From contig OY743190.1 of the NCBI GenBank assembly GCA_963555705.1, forward strand, positions 23,195,491 to 23,259,490: a DNA stretch of 64,000 nt, given 5' to 3'. The notes beneath the pieces were generated by a model. It did not search any database. It had not been told where the DNA came from and saw only the letters and a program-made list of their open reading frames with translations. A program made the position numbers and the translations under genes. Numbering within the stretch: position 1 is the stretch's first letter; each line of letters begins with the position of its first letter. Below are positions 11,270 through 21,938 of this stretch, piece after piece. Origin of the DNA: Ligustrum vulgare. Taxonomy: Eukaryota; Streptophyta; Magnoliopsida; Lamiales; Oleaceae.

Positions 11270-12049
11270 TCAGAGTACATCATCACCACCCTCCACCAGG
11301 AGAGTCGCATTGTCCTTCGAGCAGTTCGCCGAGTCCGCTCCACCTTTTGGACAATTTCTTCTCACGTGCCCGGATTGACCACAGTTCCAACATGTCACCT
11401 TCTTCTTCATGGAGTTCCCTCTCTTCCACTTTTCAGTAACAAGCAAATTATTATTAGATGAATTATCGTCTCCACCTAATCGCCGCTCTTCAGAGATCAA
11501 TTTACTTGTAACTTCAGCAAAATCCACCGTTTCTTTCCCGTACATCAAAATCGACTTGATGTGCTCAAACGTGGATGGAAGAGACCAGATGAGCCTCAAT
11601 GCTTTATCCTCATCTTCAACTTTGACTCCAATAGATTCCAGTTCAGAAACAATCCCATTAAGAACACTAAGATGGTCGGAGATTTTTGTATCTGCGCTCA
11701 TTCTCAACGAATGAAACTGTTCCTTCAGATACAAGCGATTTGACAAGTTCTTCGTCTGATACAACTCTTCCAGTTTTTCCCAAAGTTCCTTAGCAGCAGA
11801 TATCCCATGAATATTTGCAAGAACATTCTTGGCCAAACAAAGTCGTATTGTACTAGCAGCTTTCAAATCCAAATCTTCCCAATCTTCATCAGTCTTGTTG
11901 GATTCAATTTCTTTGTCAGAACTCTCAGTTGGTTTTCCCTTCAAAGCTTTGTGCAGACCCGCCTGAATCAAGACATCCTTGACTTGTACTTGCCACAAGC
12001 CAAAGTTGATTCTCCCGTCAAATTTCTCCACATCGTACTTGACAGACAT
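11270..12049 (-). CDS. GAG-like protein, ladder unit 3
   Basis: Intact 259-residue ORF with His163. No protein change relative to units 2 and 4-6. Confidence 0.9.
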   Translation of the reverse strand: MSVKYDVEKFDGRINFGLWQVQVKDVLIQAGLHKALKGKPTESSDKEIESNKTDEDWEDLDLKAASTIRLCLAKNVLANIHGISAAKELWEKLEELYQTKNLSNRLYLKEQFHSLRMSADTKISDHLSVLNGIVSELESIGVKVEDEDKALRLIWSLPSTFEHIKSILMYGKETVDFAEVTSKLISEERRLGGDDNSSNNNLLVTEKWKRGNSMKKKVTCWNCGQSGHVRRNCPKGGADSANCSKDNATLLVEGGDDVL

Positions 12050-12099
12050 ATTTTCTTTTGCTTCAAATTATTTGAACCACCTGTAGCTCTGATACCACT

Positions 12100-12674
12100 T
12101 GTTGGGAATTTTCGACACGTCGATTCCCACTTTACTTTTCCCACAGGATCTTTCGATGTTCAAAATAAAATAAGCAAACAAGAAAATAAATACGAACACA
12201 GAAATTTACGTGGTTCAGCAAAATGCCTACGTCCACGGACCCTCGCCAAAGCTTTTCACTATATATTAAATTGTTACAAATATATAGACTTTCACTCACC
12301 AACCCAATCCCACAGACCACAGAGAAAATACTACAAACGAGCTTTACCGCATATAATTTCTACCCTTTGACTTACACTACAAAGAGTTACAAGAAACTTC
12401 ACAATATGCTAGGCTCTCAATTTTCTCTCTTTGATCACAATGTGACACTAATTAGCACTCTCTCATATGTTTGTGATGGTGTCTTTCTTCCTCTAATTCC
12501 TTCTCTATTTATAGAGAGGATTCTACATGAAATTCTCTTAACACCAAAGATATCATAATTAGTCAAGACTAATTATCATTCAAATACCATAATTAGCTCC
12601 ACCATCCTTTGTTTCAACTAGGCACTCATTATGTTTCACTAGACACTTGATTAATTTGGGTCAAATACCCAACA
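12100..12674 (-). repeat. LTR 4 of the ladder
   Basis: 575 bp. Variant site 12161 is C, the same as LTRs 2, 6 and 7. Confidence 0.95.
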
Positions 12675-13032
12675 ATCTCCACCTTGACACAAATTCGTCC
12701 AAGCCAAAACCAAATTCAAATATTGGGTAACAGGCAAGCATTTTTCCACTTTGACAGTCCCATACTCCACCATATGAGTATAATCACTCAGAATTATCAA
12801 CGAACTCCGAGAATTTCATCGGCCCATGTCGAAACAAAATTGCTGAAATTTATGGTGCAACTCCCATGTTTGGTTCTCCTTGGAAGTTCATCAGCCATCG
12901 ACATAAATAAAAAACCACATACCTTGCATCTAAACCAAACCAATGTTGTATGCGAACACAGTACCCATGCCAGTAAGAACACATCCTCTATCATGGCAAC
13001 TGGCATCATGCCATGAGGATGTCCCATCTTAC

Positions 13033-13812
13033 TCAGAGTACATCATCACCACCCTCCACCAGGAGAGTCGCATTGTCCTTCGAGCAGTTCGCCGAGTCCG
13101 CTCCACCTTTTGGACAATTTCTTCTCACGTGCCCGGATTGACCACAGTTCCAACATGTCACCTTCTTCTTCATGGAGTTCCCTCTCTTCCACTTTTCAGT
13201 AACAAGCAAATTATTATTAGATGAATTATCGTCTCCACCTAATCGCCGCTCTTCAGAGATCAATTTACTTGTAACTTCAGCAAAATCCACCGTTTCTTTC
13301 CCGTACATCAAAATCGACTTGATGTGCTCAAACGTGGATGGAAGAGACCAGATGAGCCTCAATGCTTTATCCTCATCTTCAACTTTGACTCCAATAGATT
13401 CCAGTTCAGAAACAATCCCATTAAGAACACTAAGATGGTCGGAGATTTTTGTATCTGCGCTCATTCTCAACGAATGAAACTGTTCCTTCAGATACAAGCG
13501 ATTTGACAAGTTCTTCGTCTGATACAACTCTTCCAGTTTTTCCCAAAGTTCCTTAGCAGCAGATATCCCATGAATATTTGCAAGAACATTCTTGGCCAAA
13601 CAAAGTCGTATTGTACTAGCAGCTTTCAAATCCAAATCTTCCCAATCTTCATCAGTCTTGTTGGATTCAATTTCTTTGTCAGAACTCTCAGTTGGTTTTC
13701 CCTTCAAAGCTTTGTGCAGACCCGCCTGAATCAAGACATCCTTGACTTGTACTTGCCACAAGCCAAAGTTGATTCTCCCGTCAAATTTCTCCACATCGTA
13801 CTTGACAGACAT
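13033..13812 (-). CDS. GAG-like protein, ladder unit 4
   Basis: Intact 259-residue ORF with His163 and the CCHC knuckle. It lies between LTR 4 and LTR 5. Confidence 0.9.
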   Translation of the reverse strand: MSVKYDVEKFDGRINFGLWQVQVKDVLIQAGLHKALKGKPTESSDKEIESNKTDEDWEDLDLKAASTIRLCLAKNVLANIHGISAAKELWEKLEELYQTKNLSNRLYLKEQFHSLRMSADTKISDHLSVLNGIVSELESIGVKVEDEDKALRLIWSLPSTFEHIKSILMYGKETVDFAEVTSKLISEERRLGGDDNSSNNNLLVTEKWKRGNSMKKKVTCWNCGQSGHVRRNCPKGGADSANCSKDNATLLVEGGDDVL

Positions 13813-13862
13813 ATTTTCTTTTGCTTCAAATTATTTGAACCACCTGTAGCTCTGATACCACT

Positions 13863-14437
13863 TGTTGGGAATTTTCGACACGTCGATTCCCACTTTACTT
13901 TTCCCACAGGATCTTTCGATGTTGAAAATAAAATAAGCAAACAAGAAAATAAATACGAACACAGAAATTTACGTGGTTCAGCAAAATGCCTACGTCCACG
14001 GACCCTCGCCAAAGCTTTTCACTATATATTAAATTGTTACAAATATATAGACTTTCACTCACCAACCCAATCCCACAGACCACAGAGAAAATACTACAAA
14101 CGAGCTTTACCGCATATAATTTCTACCCTTTGACTTACACTACAAAGAGTTACAAGAAACTTCACAATATGCTAGGCTCTCAATTTTCTCTCTTTGATCA
14201 CAATGTGACACTAATTAGCACTCTCTCATATGTTTGTGATGGTGTCTTTCTTCCTCTAATTCCTTCTCTATTTATAGAGAGGATTCTACATGAAATTCTC
14301 TTAACACCAAAGATATCATAATTAGTCAAGACTAATTATCATTCAAATACCATAATTAGCTCCACCATCCTTTGTTTCAACTAGGCACTCATTATGTTTC
14401 ACTAGACACTTGATTAATTTGGGTCAAATACCCAACA
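13863..14437 (-). repeat. LTR 5 of the ladder
   Basis: 575 bp. Variant site 13924 is G, as in LTRs 1 and 3. Confidence 0.95.
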
Positions 14438-14795
14438 ATCTCCACCTTGACACAAATTCGTCCAAGCCAAAACCAAATTCAAATATTGGGTAACAGGCAA
14501 GCATTTTTCCACTTTGACAGTCCCATACTCCACCATATGAGTATAATCACTCAGAATTATCAACGAACTCCGAGAATTTCATCGGCCCATGTCGAAACAA
14601 AATTGCTGAAATTTATGGTGCAACTCCCATGTTTGGTTCTCCTTGGAAGTTCATCAGCCATCGACATAAATAAAAAACCACATACCTTGCATCTAAACCA
14701 AACCAATGTTGTATGCGAACACAGTACCCATGCCAGTAAGAACACATCCTCTATCATGGCAACTGGCATCATGCCATGAGGATGTCCCATCTTAC

Positions 14796-15575
14796 TCAGA
14801 GTACATCATCACCACCCTCCACCAGGAGAGTCGCATTGTCCTTCGAGCAGTTCGCCGAGTCCGCTCCACCTTTTGGACAATTTCTTCTCACGTGCCCGGA
14901 TTGACCACAGTTCCAACATGTCACCTTCTTCTTCATGGAGTTCCCTCTCTTCCACTTTTCAGTAACAAGCAAATTATTATTAGATGAATTATCGTCTCCA
15001 CCTAATCGCCGCTCTTCAGAGATCAATTTACTTGTAACTTCAGCAAAATCCACCGTTTCTTTCCCGTACATCAAAATCGACTTGATGTGCTCAAACGTGG
15101 ATGGAAGAGACCAGATGAGCCTCAATGCTTTATCCTCATCTTCAACTTTGACTCCAATAGATTCCAGTTCAGAAACAATCCCATTAAGAACACTAAGATG
15201 GTCGGAGATTTTTGTATCTGCGCTCATTCTCAACGAATGAAACTGTTCCTTCAGATACAAGCGATTTGACAAGTTCTTCGTCTGATACAACTCTTCCAGT
15301 TTTTCCCAAAGTTCCTTAGCAGCAGATATCCCATGAATATTTGCAAGAACATTCTTGGCCAAACAAAGTCGTATTGTACTAGCAGCTTTCAAATCCAAAT
15401 CTTCCCAATCTTCATCAGTCTTGTTGGATTCAATTTCTTTGTCAGAACTCTCAGTTGGTTTTCCCTTCAAAGCTTTGTGCAGACCCGCCTGAATCAAGAC
15501 ATCCTTGACTTGTACTTGCCACAAGCCAAAGTTGATTCTCCCGTCAAATTTCTCCACATCGTACTTGACAGACAT
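14796..15575 (-). CDS. GAG-like protein, ladder unit 5
   Basis: Intact 259-residue ORF with His163. It lies between LTR 5 and LTR 6. Confidence 0.9.
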   Translation of the reverse strand: MSVKYDVEKFDGRINFGLWQVQVKDVLIQAGLHKALKGKPTESSDKEIESNKTDEDWEDLDLKAASTIRLCLAKNVLANIHGISAAKELWEKLEELYQTKNLSNRLYLKEQFHSLRMSADTKISDHLSVLNGIVSELESIGVKVEDEDKALRLIWSLPSTFEHIKSILMYGKETVDFAEVTSKLISEERRLGGDDNSSNNNLLVTEKWKRGNSMKKKVTCWNCGQSGHVRRNCPKGGADSANCSKDNATLLVEGGDDVL

Positions 15576-15625
15576 ATTTTCTTTTGCTTCAAATTATTTG
15601 AACCACCTGTAGCTCTGATACCACT

Positions 15626-16200
15626 TGTTGGGAATTTTCGACACGTCGATTCCCACTTTACTTTTCCCACAGGATCTTTCGATGTTCAAAATAAAATAAG
15701 CAAACAAGAAAATAAATACGAACACAGAAATTTACGTGGTTCAGCAAAATGCCTACGTCCACGGACCCTCGCCAAAGCTTTTCACTATATATTAAATTGT
15801 TACAAATATATAGACTTTCACTCACCAACCCAATCCCACAGACCACAGAGAAAATACTACAAACGAGCTTTACCGCATATAATTTCTACCCTTTGACTTA
15901 CACTACAAAGAGTTACAAGAAACTTCACAATATGCTAGGCTCTCAATTTTCTCTCTTTGATCACAATGTGACACTAATTAGCACTCTCTCATATGTTTGT
16001 GATGGTGTCTTTCTTCCTCTAATTCCTTCTCTATTTATAGAGAGGATTCTACATGAAATTCTCTTAACACCAAAGATATCATAATTAGTCAAGACTAATT
16101 ATCATTCAAATACCATAATTAGCTCCACCATCCTTTGTTTCAACTAGGCACTCATTATGTTTCACTAGACACTTGATTAATTTGGGTCAAATACCCAACA
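15626..16200 (-). repeat. LTR 6 of the ladder
   Basis: 575 bp. Variant site 15687 is C. Confidence 0.95.
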
Positions 16201-16558
16201 ATCTCCACCTTGACACAAATTCGTCCAAGCCAAAACCAAATTCAAATATTGGGTAACAGGCAAGCATTTTTCCACTTTGACAGTCCCATACTCCACCATA
16301 TGAGTATAATCACTCAGAATTATCAACGAACTCCGAGAATTTCATCGGCCCATGTCGAAACAAAATTGCTGAAATTTATGGTGCAACTCCCATGTTTGGT
16401 TCTCCTTGGAAGTTCATCAGCCATCGACATAAATAAAAAACCACATACCTTGCATCTAAACCAAACCAATGTTGTATGCGAACACAGTACCCATGCCAGT
16501 AAGAACACATCCTCTATCATGGCAACTGGCATCATGCCATGAGGATGTCCCATCTTAC

Positions 16559-17338
16559 TCAGAGTACATCATCACCACCCTCCACCAGGAGAGTCGCATT
16601 GTCCTTCGAGCAGTTCGCCGAGTCCGCTCCACCTTTTGGACAATTTCTTCTCACGTGCCCGGATTGACCACAGTTCCAACATGTCACCTTCTTCTTCATG
16701 GAGTTCCCTCTCTTCCACTTTTCAGTAACAAGCAAATTATTATTAGATGAATTATCGTCTCCACCTAATCGCCGCTCTTCAGAGATCAATTTACTTGTAA
16801 CTTCAGCAAAATCCACCGTTTCTTTCCCGTACATCAAAATCGACTTGATGTGCTCAAACGTGGATGGAAGAGACCAGATGAGCCTCAATGCTTTATCCTC
16901 ATCTTCAACTTTGACTCCAATAGATTCCAGTTCAGAAACAATCCCATTAAGAACACTAAGATGGTCGGAGATTTTTGTATCTGCGCTCATTCTCAACGAA
17001 TGAAACTGTTCCTTCAGATACAAGCGATTTGACAAGTTCTTCGTCTGATACAACTCTTCCAGTTTTTCCCAAAGTTCCTTAGCAGCAGATATCCCATGAA
17101 TATTTGCAAGAACATTCTTGGCCAAACAAAGTCGTATTGTACTAGCAGCTTTCAAATCCAAATCTTCCCAATCTTCATCAGTCTTGTTGGATTCAATTTC
17201 TTTGTCAGAACTCTCAGTTGGTTTTCCCTTCAAAGCTTTGTGCAGACCCGCCTGAATCAAGACATCCTTGACTTGTACTTGCCACAAGCCAAAGTTGATT
17301 CTCCCGTCAAATTTCTCCACATCGTACTTGACAGACAT
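16559..17338 (-). CDS. GAG-like protein, ladder unit 6
   Basis: Intact 259-residue ORF with His163. This is the unit next to the outer 5' LTR (LTR 7), so in the original single insertion it would have been the promoter-proximal GAG. Confidence 0.9.
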   Translation of the reverse strand: MSVKYDVEKFDGRINFGLWQVQVKDVLIQAGLHKALKGKPTESSDKEIESNKTDEDWEDLDLKAASTIRLCLAKNVLANIHGISAAKELWEKLEELYQTKNLSNRLYLKEQFHSLRMSADTKISDHLSVLNGIVSELESIGVKVEDEDKALRLIWSLPSTFEHIKSILMYGKETVDFAEVTSKLISEERRLGGDDNSSNNNLLVTEKWKRGNSMKKKVTCWNCGQSGHVRRNCPKGGADSANCSKDNATLLVEGGDDVL

Positions 17339-17374
17339 ATTTTCTTTTGCTTCAAATTATTTGAACCACCTGTA

Positions 17375-17386
17375 GCTCTGATACCA
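17375..17386 (-). promoter_or_regulatory. tRNA-iMet primer binding site next to the outer 5' LTR
   Basis: Minus-strand TGGTATCAGAGC, two bases inside LTR 7. It fixes the element's orientation: the 5' LTR is at the right end of the array. Confidence 0.93.
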
Positions 17387-17388
17387 CT

Positions 17389-17962
17389 TGTTGGGAATTT
17401 TCGACACGTCGATTCCCACTTTACTTTTCCCACAGGATCTTTCGATGTTCAAAATAAAATAAGCAAACAAGAAAATAAATACGAACACAGAAATTTACGT
17501 GGTTCAGCAAAATGCCTACGTCCACGGACCCTCGCCAAAGCTTTTCACTATATATTAAATTGTTACAAATATATAGACTTTCACTCACCAACCCAATCCC
17601 ACAGACCACAGAGAAAATACTACAAACGAGCTTTACCGCATATAATTTCTACCCTTTGACTTACACTACAAAGAGTTACAAGAAACTTCACAATATGCTA
17701 GGCTCTCAATTTTCTCTCTTTGATCACAATGTGATACTAATTAGCACTCTCTCATATGTTTGTGATGGTGTCTTTCTTCCTCTAATTCCTTCTCTATTTA
17801 TAGAGAGGATTCTACATGAAATTCTCTTAACACCAAAACATCATGATTAGTCAAGACTAATTATCATTCAAATACCATAATTAGCTCCACCATCCTTTGT
17901 TTCAACTAGGCACTCATTATGTTTCACTAGACACTTGATTAATTTGGGTCAAATACCCAACA
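17389..17962 (-). repeat. LTR 7 of the ladder (outer 5' LTR)
   Basis: 574 bp and the most divergent copy. It has T in GTGATACT (others GTGACACT), and a 1-bp deletion plus substitutions in the word AAACATCATGATTAG (about 17835). Variant site 17450 is C. It is followed by target duplication TGTGC. Confidence 0.95.
17795..17802 (-). promoter_or_regulatory. Putative TATA box of the LTR promoter
   Basis: TATAAATA on the minus strand, inside the 5' LTR and about 400 bases before the primer site. That is the expected place for the U3/R promoter of a copia-type LTR. The same box is present in all seven LTRs, for example at 7217-7224. Confidence 0.55.
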
Positions 17963-18945
17963 TGTGCCTGGTATGAATATCTTACAATGTTCGTACTAGA
18001 GTAGGGATATAAGAGAGGATGATTTGATAAGAAAATATTGATCAAACATCTCAAATTTGGATTAATTAATAGTTGTACAAATAAATGTTGACTATATTAT
18101 GTTTGGATCTACCTCAGAAACAAAATCCAGTGAGTTTGTTACACTTATGAAAATGGACTTGAGATGAGTATGGCTGGTGAACTTAACTATTTCTATAGCT
18201 AGCAGGTCAAACATTTTGAAGCAAGGATCTTTACAACTTAATCCAAGTACGCGAAGAATCTGGTGAAAAAGTTTCAGACTCGAAAATAAAAATCCAGTCA
18301 AGACCCTCATGTCCATGTCACTGAAGATATCTAGAGATAACCAGGGCAAGGAAGTCGACTCCGGCCTATACCAGAGCATGATAGGCAGTCTGTTGTACTT
18401 GAATGCAAGTTGTCCTAACATAGCCTTTAGTGTTGGAGTCATGTGATATCAAGTCAAACCAAAAGAACCTCACTTGGTTGCAATAAATAAAATAATTAGA
18501 TACATTAATGGTATATCCAATTTTGGTTTTCGTATTATAAGGACTCTAATTCACATCTTGCATGATACATTGATGCAGAATGCACATGAAATATGGATTA
18601 TAGAAAAAACACAACCATTAATGTTTCTACATGGATAACAATCTTATTCCATGGTTGAATAATAAACAAAACACTATATCCTTAGCTACTCTAGATGAAG
18701 CAAATGTTCTGTGACTATGGTATTAATCAGAATTATATTACTATGATCTGTGATAATACTAGTGCAATTAATTCTTCCAAAAAATCATGTGCAATATTCT
18801 AGGACCAAATAAACTGACATTAGACACATTTTATTAGAGAATCGGTGGAAGATAGGGTGATTAATCCAGACTACATTAATGTTGAGAGTCAGTTGGTTGA
18901 TTTACTTACCAAAGCTTTGGATACTATTTGATTTGAGACTTCAAG
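17963..18945 (+). pseudogene. copia RT/RNase H remnant, segment 3
   Basis: Picks up where segment 2 stopped: an AWYE-like RT motif at the junction, then a long RNase H region with an LYQSMIGSLLYL-like motif (near 18370), PKEPHLVA- and IIRYINGISNFG-like motifs (18460-18530), a SRTK-TDIRH-like motif (near 18810) and an L-KLWI-like C-terminus (near 18920). Numerous stops are present. Together the three segments are one old copia element broken by later insertions. Confidence 0.85.
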
Positions 18946-20000
18946 AAAAGTGAGGGCATAAACGTGATGGATTAAAAGTAGATTTTGTGTAAATATTCTT
19001 TTTTTTTTTTTTTTTTGTCATTTAATTTTGCATGCTTGTGTTTTCACATTTTTAATACGTTATTGAAAAATTAAAAAAAAAAAAAAAATCGAAAATAGGG
19101 GTATTTTTTTTCATGCAATTGCCTCTTGAAGTAAATTGTGATTGGTCTATAGTTCTTGGATTGAAATTGGATTTTTTTAATCAGTGTAGTGTGTACATGA
19201 TATATTATGATTAATTATCAGATAAACACACTTTAGGGACATCTGGAATGGTTGGTTATGCCTAAATTTTCATTGTGTTATTTTTAAAGTGACGAGTATT
19301 TAGTTGTGAACATATCGTGATTATATATGTATCTTTGCACGCAATATGTTGTAGTGATCATGATCCAGTTCATTATAGGACAAGGCTACCATCATAGTTA
19401 TGTGAAGTTATCCTTGATAAATAATAAGTCATGGAAAGATGTCTACCCCTAGGGTTGTATGAAAGTCAACTCTATGAACTTAAAAAAAAATGTGATTATA
19501 GTGAAAAATACAAAAAGTCAACACGTGAGCATGCAAAACAAATTGAAGAAAAATACGGATACTCAGGTTGGCTGGCACATATTTTATTTTTAAGAAACAA
19601 TGTTACATGATGTCTGGTTTGAAATACAATTGTTTACTTGTTTTCTTGATGAGTTTCAACTTGGGTTATAGGACGGGTACTTATGATTGATTGATTGATT
19701 GATCTGATATGTCCCATCCACACTCACGCCATAATCTAACTAACTAATTGAATCTAAATACGTGCAAATATCTAATTGGTAGAATCATGATTAATGATGA
19801 TTATGGACTAATTGAGTAAATTTATGGATGTGATATTTTCCCAAATATTATGTTAATTCTTGATAGACTTTTTATTATTTAGTGTGATTTACTTGTATGG
19901 GATTTTTCTTAGATTTTCTAATCAACAGTCCAAACTTGGCAAGAGAATCTTGCTCAACTGACTAATGAAAATTGGGATTTATTTTTTGGTTGGAATTAAA
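18946..20000. other. No gene seen
   Basis: AT-rich DNA with poly-T and poly-A runs (19000-19090) and a short (TGAT)n run near 19690. It begins with the 3' untranslated tail of the copia remnant. I could not find a matching LTR. Confidence 0.5.
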
Positions 20001-20166
20001 GCCTCTGTTTGTTAAAAGTTTTTTGTTTAAAAACATGTTTTTTTATGTTTTCTAGATAAAATGTGTGGTTGAAAAATGGAGAGAGAAAATGTTTGTGGTT
20101 AAAAAATGATTTGGGAAATTGTGTAGGAAAAAACATGTTTAAAAACATGTTTTGCCAAACAGAGGC
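20001..20166. mobile_element. MITE, GCCTCTGTTTG family, copy 1
   Basis: Perfect 11-bp terminal inverted repeats GCCTCTGTTTG/CAAACAGAGGC enclose 166 bp, with inner words TGTGTGGTTGAAAA and AAAAACATGTTT shared with the copies at 21,284 and 22,748. It is flanked by AAA on both sides. Confidence 0.75.
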
Positions 20167-21045
20167 AAAATCTTAAATGAATTTAAAAAGGCGTATTGAA
20201 GGGTCTCCAAGATTTATGTGGTGTTAAATTAAAAATCGGACTAAGGAAAATGGGCAGTTATTTATAACTAACCAAAACCGGATTTTAAAAAAAATGCCGT
20301 TTGCATGTCCTCTATTTTCAGTTACCCAGGGTTGCAATTTATGGATGTTTTGTTTTTCCCTCTTTTAAATTTCACTTGATTAAGATTTTCAGATTTATCC
20401 CTCTACATTCCTCTCAAGCGGGAAATTCCACTTGTACAAGGGATCCCCTTGCTGTAGCTGCTACAGTACGAGTTGCAATACTCTTTGTTATCTGCGTTTA
20501 ACCTTGTACGACTTTTGTTGAGAAATACTAAGTGCAGAACTTGAAATGGCAAAACCAAGAATGCTGGTGTTCGCGAAATAGGATCACATCAGGGGCTATA
20601 GGTTTTGGGGTTGCAGTGTCTGGGAAAATTATACCATATAGAGACCCAGACCAGACACCAGAGTACTTGTCATCAGATAAGTCAACGCTGCCACCAGTTC
20701 CCCGATGCACTATTAACAAGAATGAGCCAGTCTCCAATACAAGTTGCCAAGTAAAATTGGGAGAATTCAAAAATGACAATTCATAAGATGTTGTTGATGG
20801 AGAAAGTACTGAAGATGAGATAGACCAGTATAAGGGTCTGAAAACACTGTGGAACAACCATAGTAGGACCACATGAGCGAGTCCAAGGCCGGATTGTTAA
20901 CCAATTAAATATTAAAAAATAAATATTAACCAAATTGTTAACCATATTATAGTCATGCATTAGTTAACCAAATAAATATTAATCAAATAATTAACTATAT
21001 TATATCCACACTAAATCATTACTTTACTTTTATATATATATATAT
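20167..21045. other. No gene recognised
   Basis: The longest frame is a minus-strand one, 20528-20872, of 114 residues. I do not recognise its product, and its opposite frame is also partly open. It has no splice or promoter context that would make it a gene. Confidence 0.35.
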
Positions 21046-21229
21046 GGCTCCGTTCACCTGCCATTTTAAAATGGCAATGATTGCTCAAATTAATTTACAC
21101 AATTTTCATAATCACTTTTTAATCACACACATTTTCTTTCTTCAATTTTAACTAAACATCTTACTTAAAAAATCCAAATGATACACATTATAAATCAAAT
21201 TCTGTTTATTTGAACTGCCAAACGGAGCC
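21046..21229. mobile_element. MITE, GGCTCCGTT family, copy 2
   Basis: Terminal GGCTCCGTT and AACGGAGCC enclose 184 bp with the inner word TTTTTAATCACACACATTTTC, related in inverted orientation to copy 1. It sits in a (TA)n run, so the target duplication is ambiguous. Confidence 0.7.
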
Positions 21230-21283
21230 TATAATATAAAGATAAAGATTATTAGTAGATGGCATGTGAGAACAAGAAGATAA

Positions 21284-21431
21284 GCTTCTGTTTGGTGACA
21301 TTATTTGATTTATATTTTTGAGGAAGTAGTGGTTGAAAATTAAAAAATATATATATATATATATGTGGTTAAAAATGATTTTAAATATTGTGTAATTTAT
21401 AAATCAATTTATTGGTTTACCAAGCGGAATG
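21284..21431. mobile_element. MITE of the same family, copy 3 (degenerate ends)
   Basis: Starts GCTTCTGTTTGGTGA and ends TTTACCAAGCGGAAT, an imperfect inverted pair, around the shared TGTGGTTAAAAATGATTT core. An (AT)n tract has expanded inside it. Confidence 0.6.
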
Positions 21432-21930
21432 TAAATTTAAATAATGGGGAAGATCAATAGTTACCTGATTCTCGCTTTATTATTGCATGTTGTGGGATTA
21501 AGTACATCCATTTCAATATGTTTGTGTTTTACCATTGGTCAATCTCTTATTACATTTTTTTACTTCATGGTTTTATATTTTGTGGTTGCATTTCAGCATT
21601 GCATGGTGAATTATACCATCAGTTATAATTCTGAGAATTGTGTACACATTCCCCAATGCAAAGTAGCTGTGCACATTCCACCAATGCAAAGTATATGGCA
21701 CACAATTTCAACCCCAATGCAAGGCATGTAAGTGCAACACATCTCAATCATGTCACAAAAAATGGACAACAAATTGAATTAAAATTAAAAAGAAAAAAAT
21801 AAAGAATTTAGGCGGGAAAAGGGTAGTCAAAAGTCTGGTAAGAGGACTCTATTATTCTATATAGATAGAGATTATTATTATTATTATTACTATTATACCA
21901 CACATGTCAAATCAGGAAGCTGCCAAATGC
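21432..21930. other. No gene recognised
   Basis: A 95-residue plus-strand frame (21444-21731) begins with a hydrophobic stretch but ends in repeats of a CACATTCCAATGCAAAG-like word. It is probably fortuitous. Confidence 0.3.
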
Positions 21931-21938
21931 GCGAGAGA

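Larger units (their letters stand above)
6811..17962 (-). mobile_element. Tandem ladder of a GAG-only LTR retrotransposon (7 LTRs, 6 internal segments)
   Basis: Seven LTRs of 575 bp (the last 574) alternate with six internal segments of 1,188 bp at an exact period of 1,763 bp. Each LTR starts TGTTGGG and ends CCCAACA. The array is flanked by a single 5-bp target duplication, TGTGC at 6806-6810 and 17963-17967. One original integration was therefore expanded in place, most simply by unequal recombination between LTRs. Each internal segment carries, on the minus strand, a primer site for initiator methionine tRNA two bases from its right LTR, a GAG ORF with zinc knuckle, about 350 bp of non-coding DNA, and a polypurine tract beside its left LTR. 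No protease, integrase or RT is present. This is the layout of TR-GAG-type non-autonomous elements. Confidence 0.95.

Noticed and set aside
6811..17962. CRISPR-like or satellite reading of the 1,763-bp tandem array
   Set aside because: The units have LTR ends, primer sites, polypurine tracts and a flanking target duplication, so it is a retrotransposon ladder.
20528..20872. 114-codon minus-strand frame that at first suggested a lectin-like receptor piece
   Set aside because: No motif could be matched with confidence, and both strands are open; reported only as unassigned.
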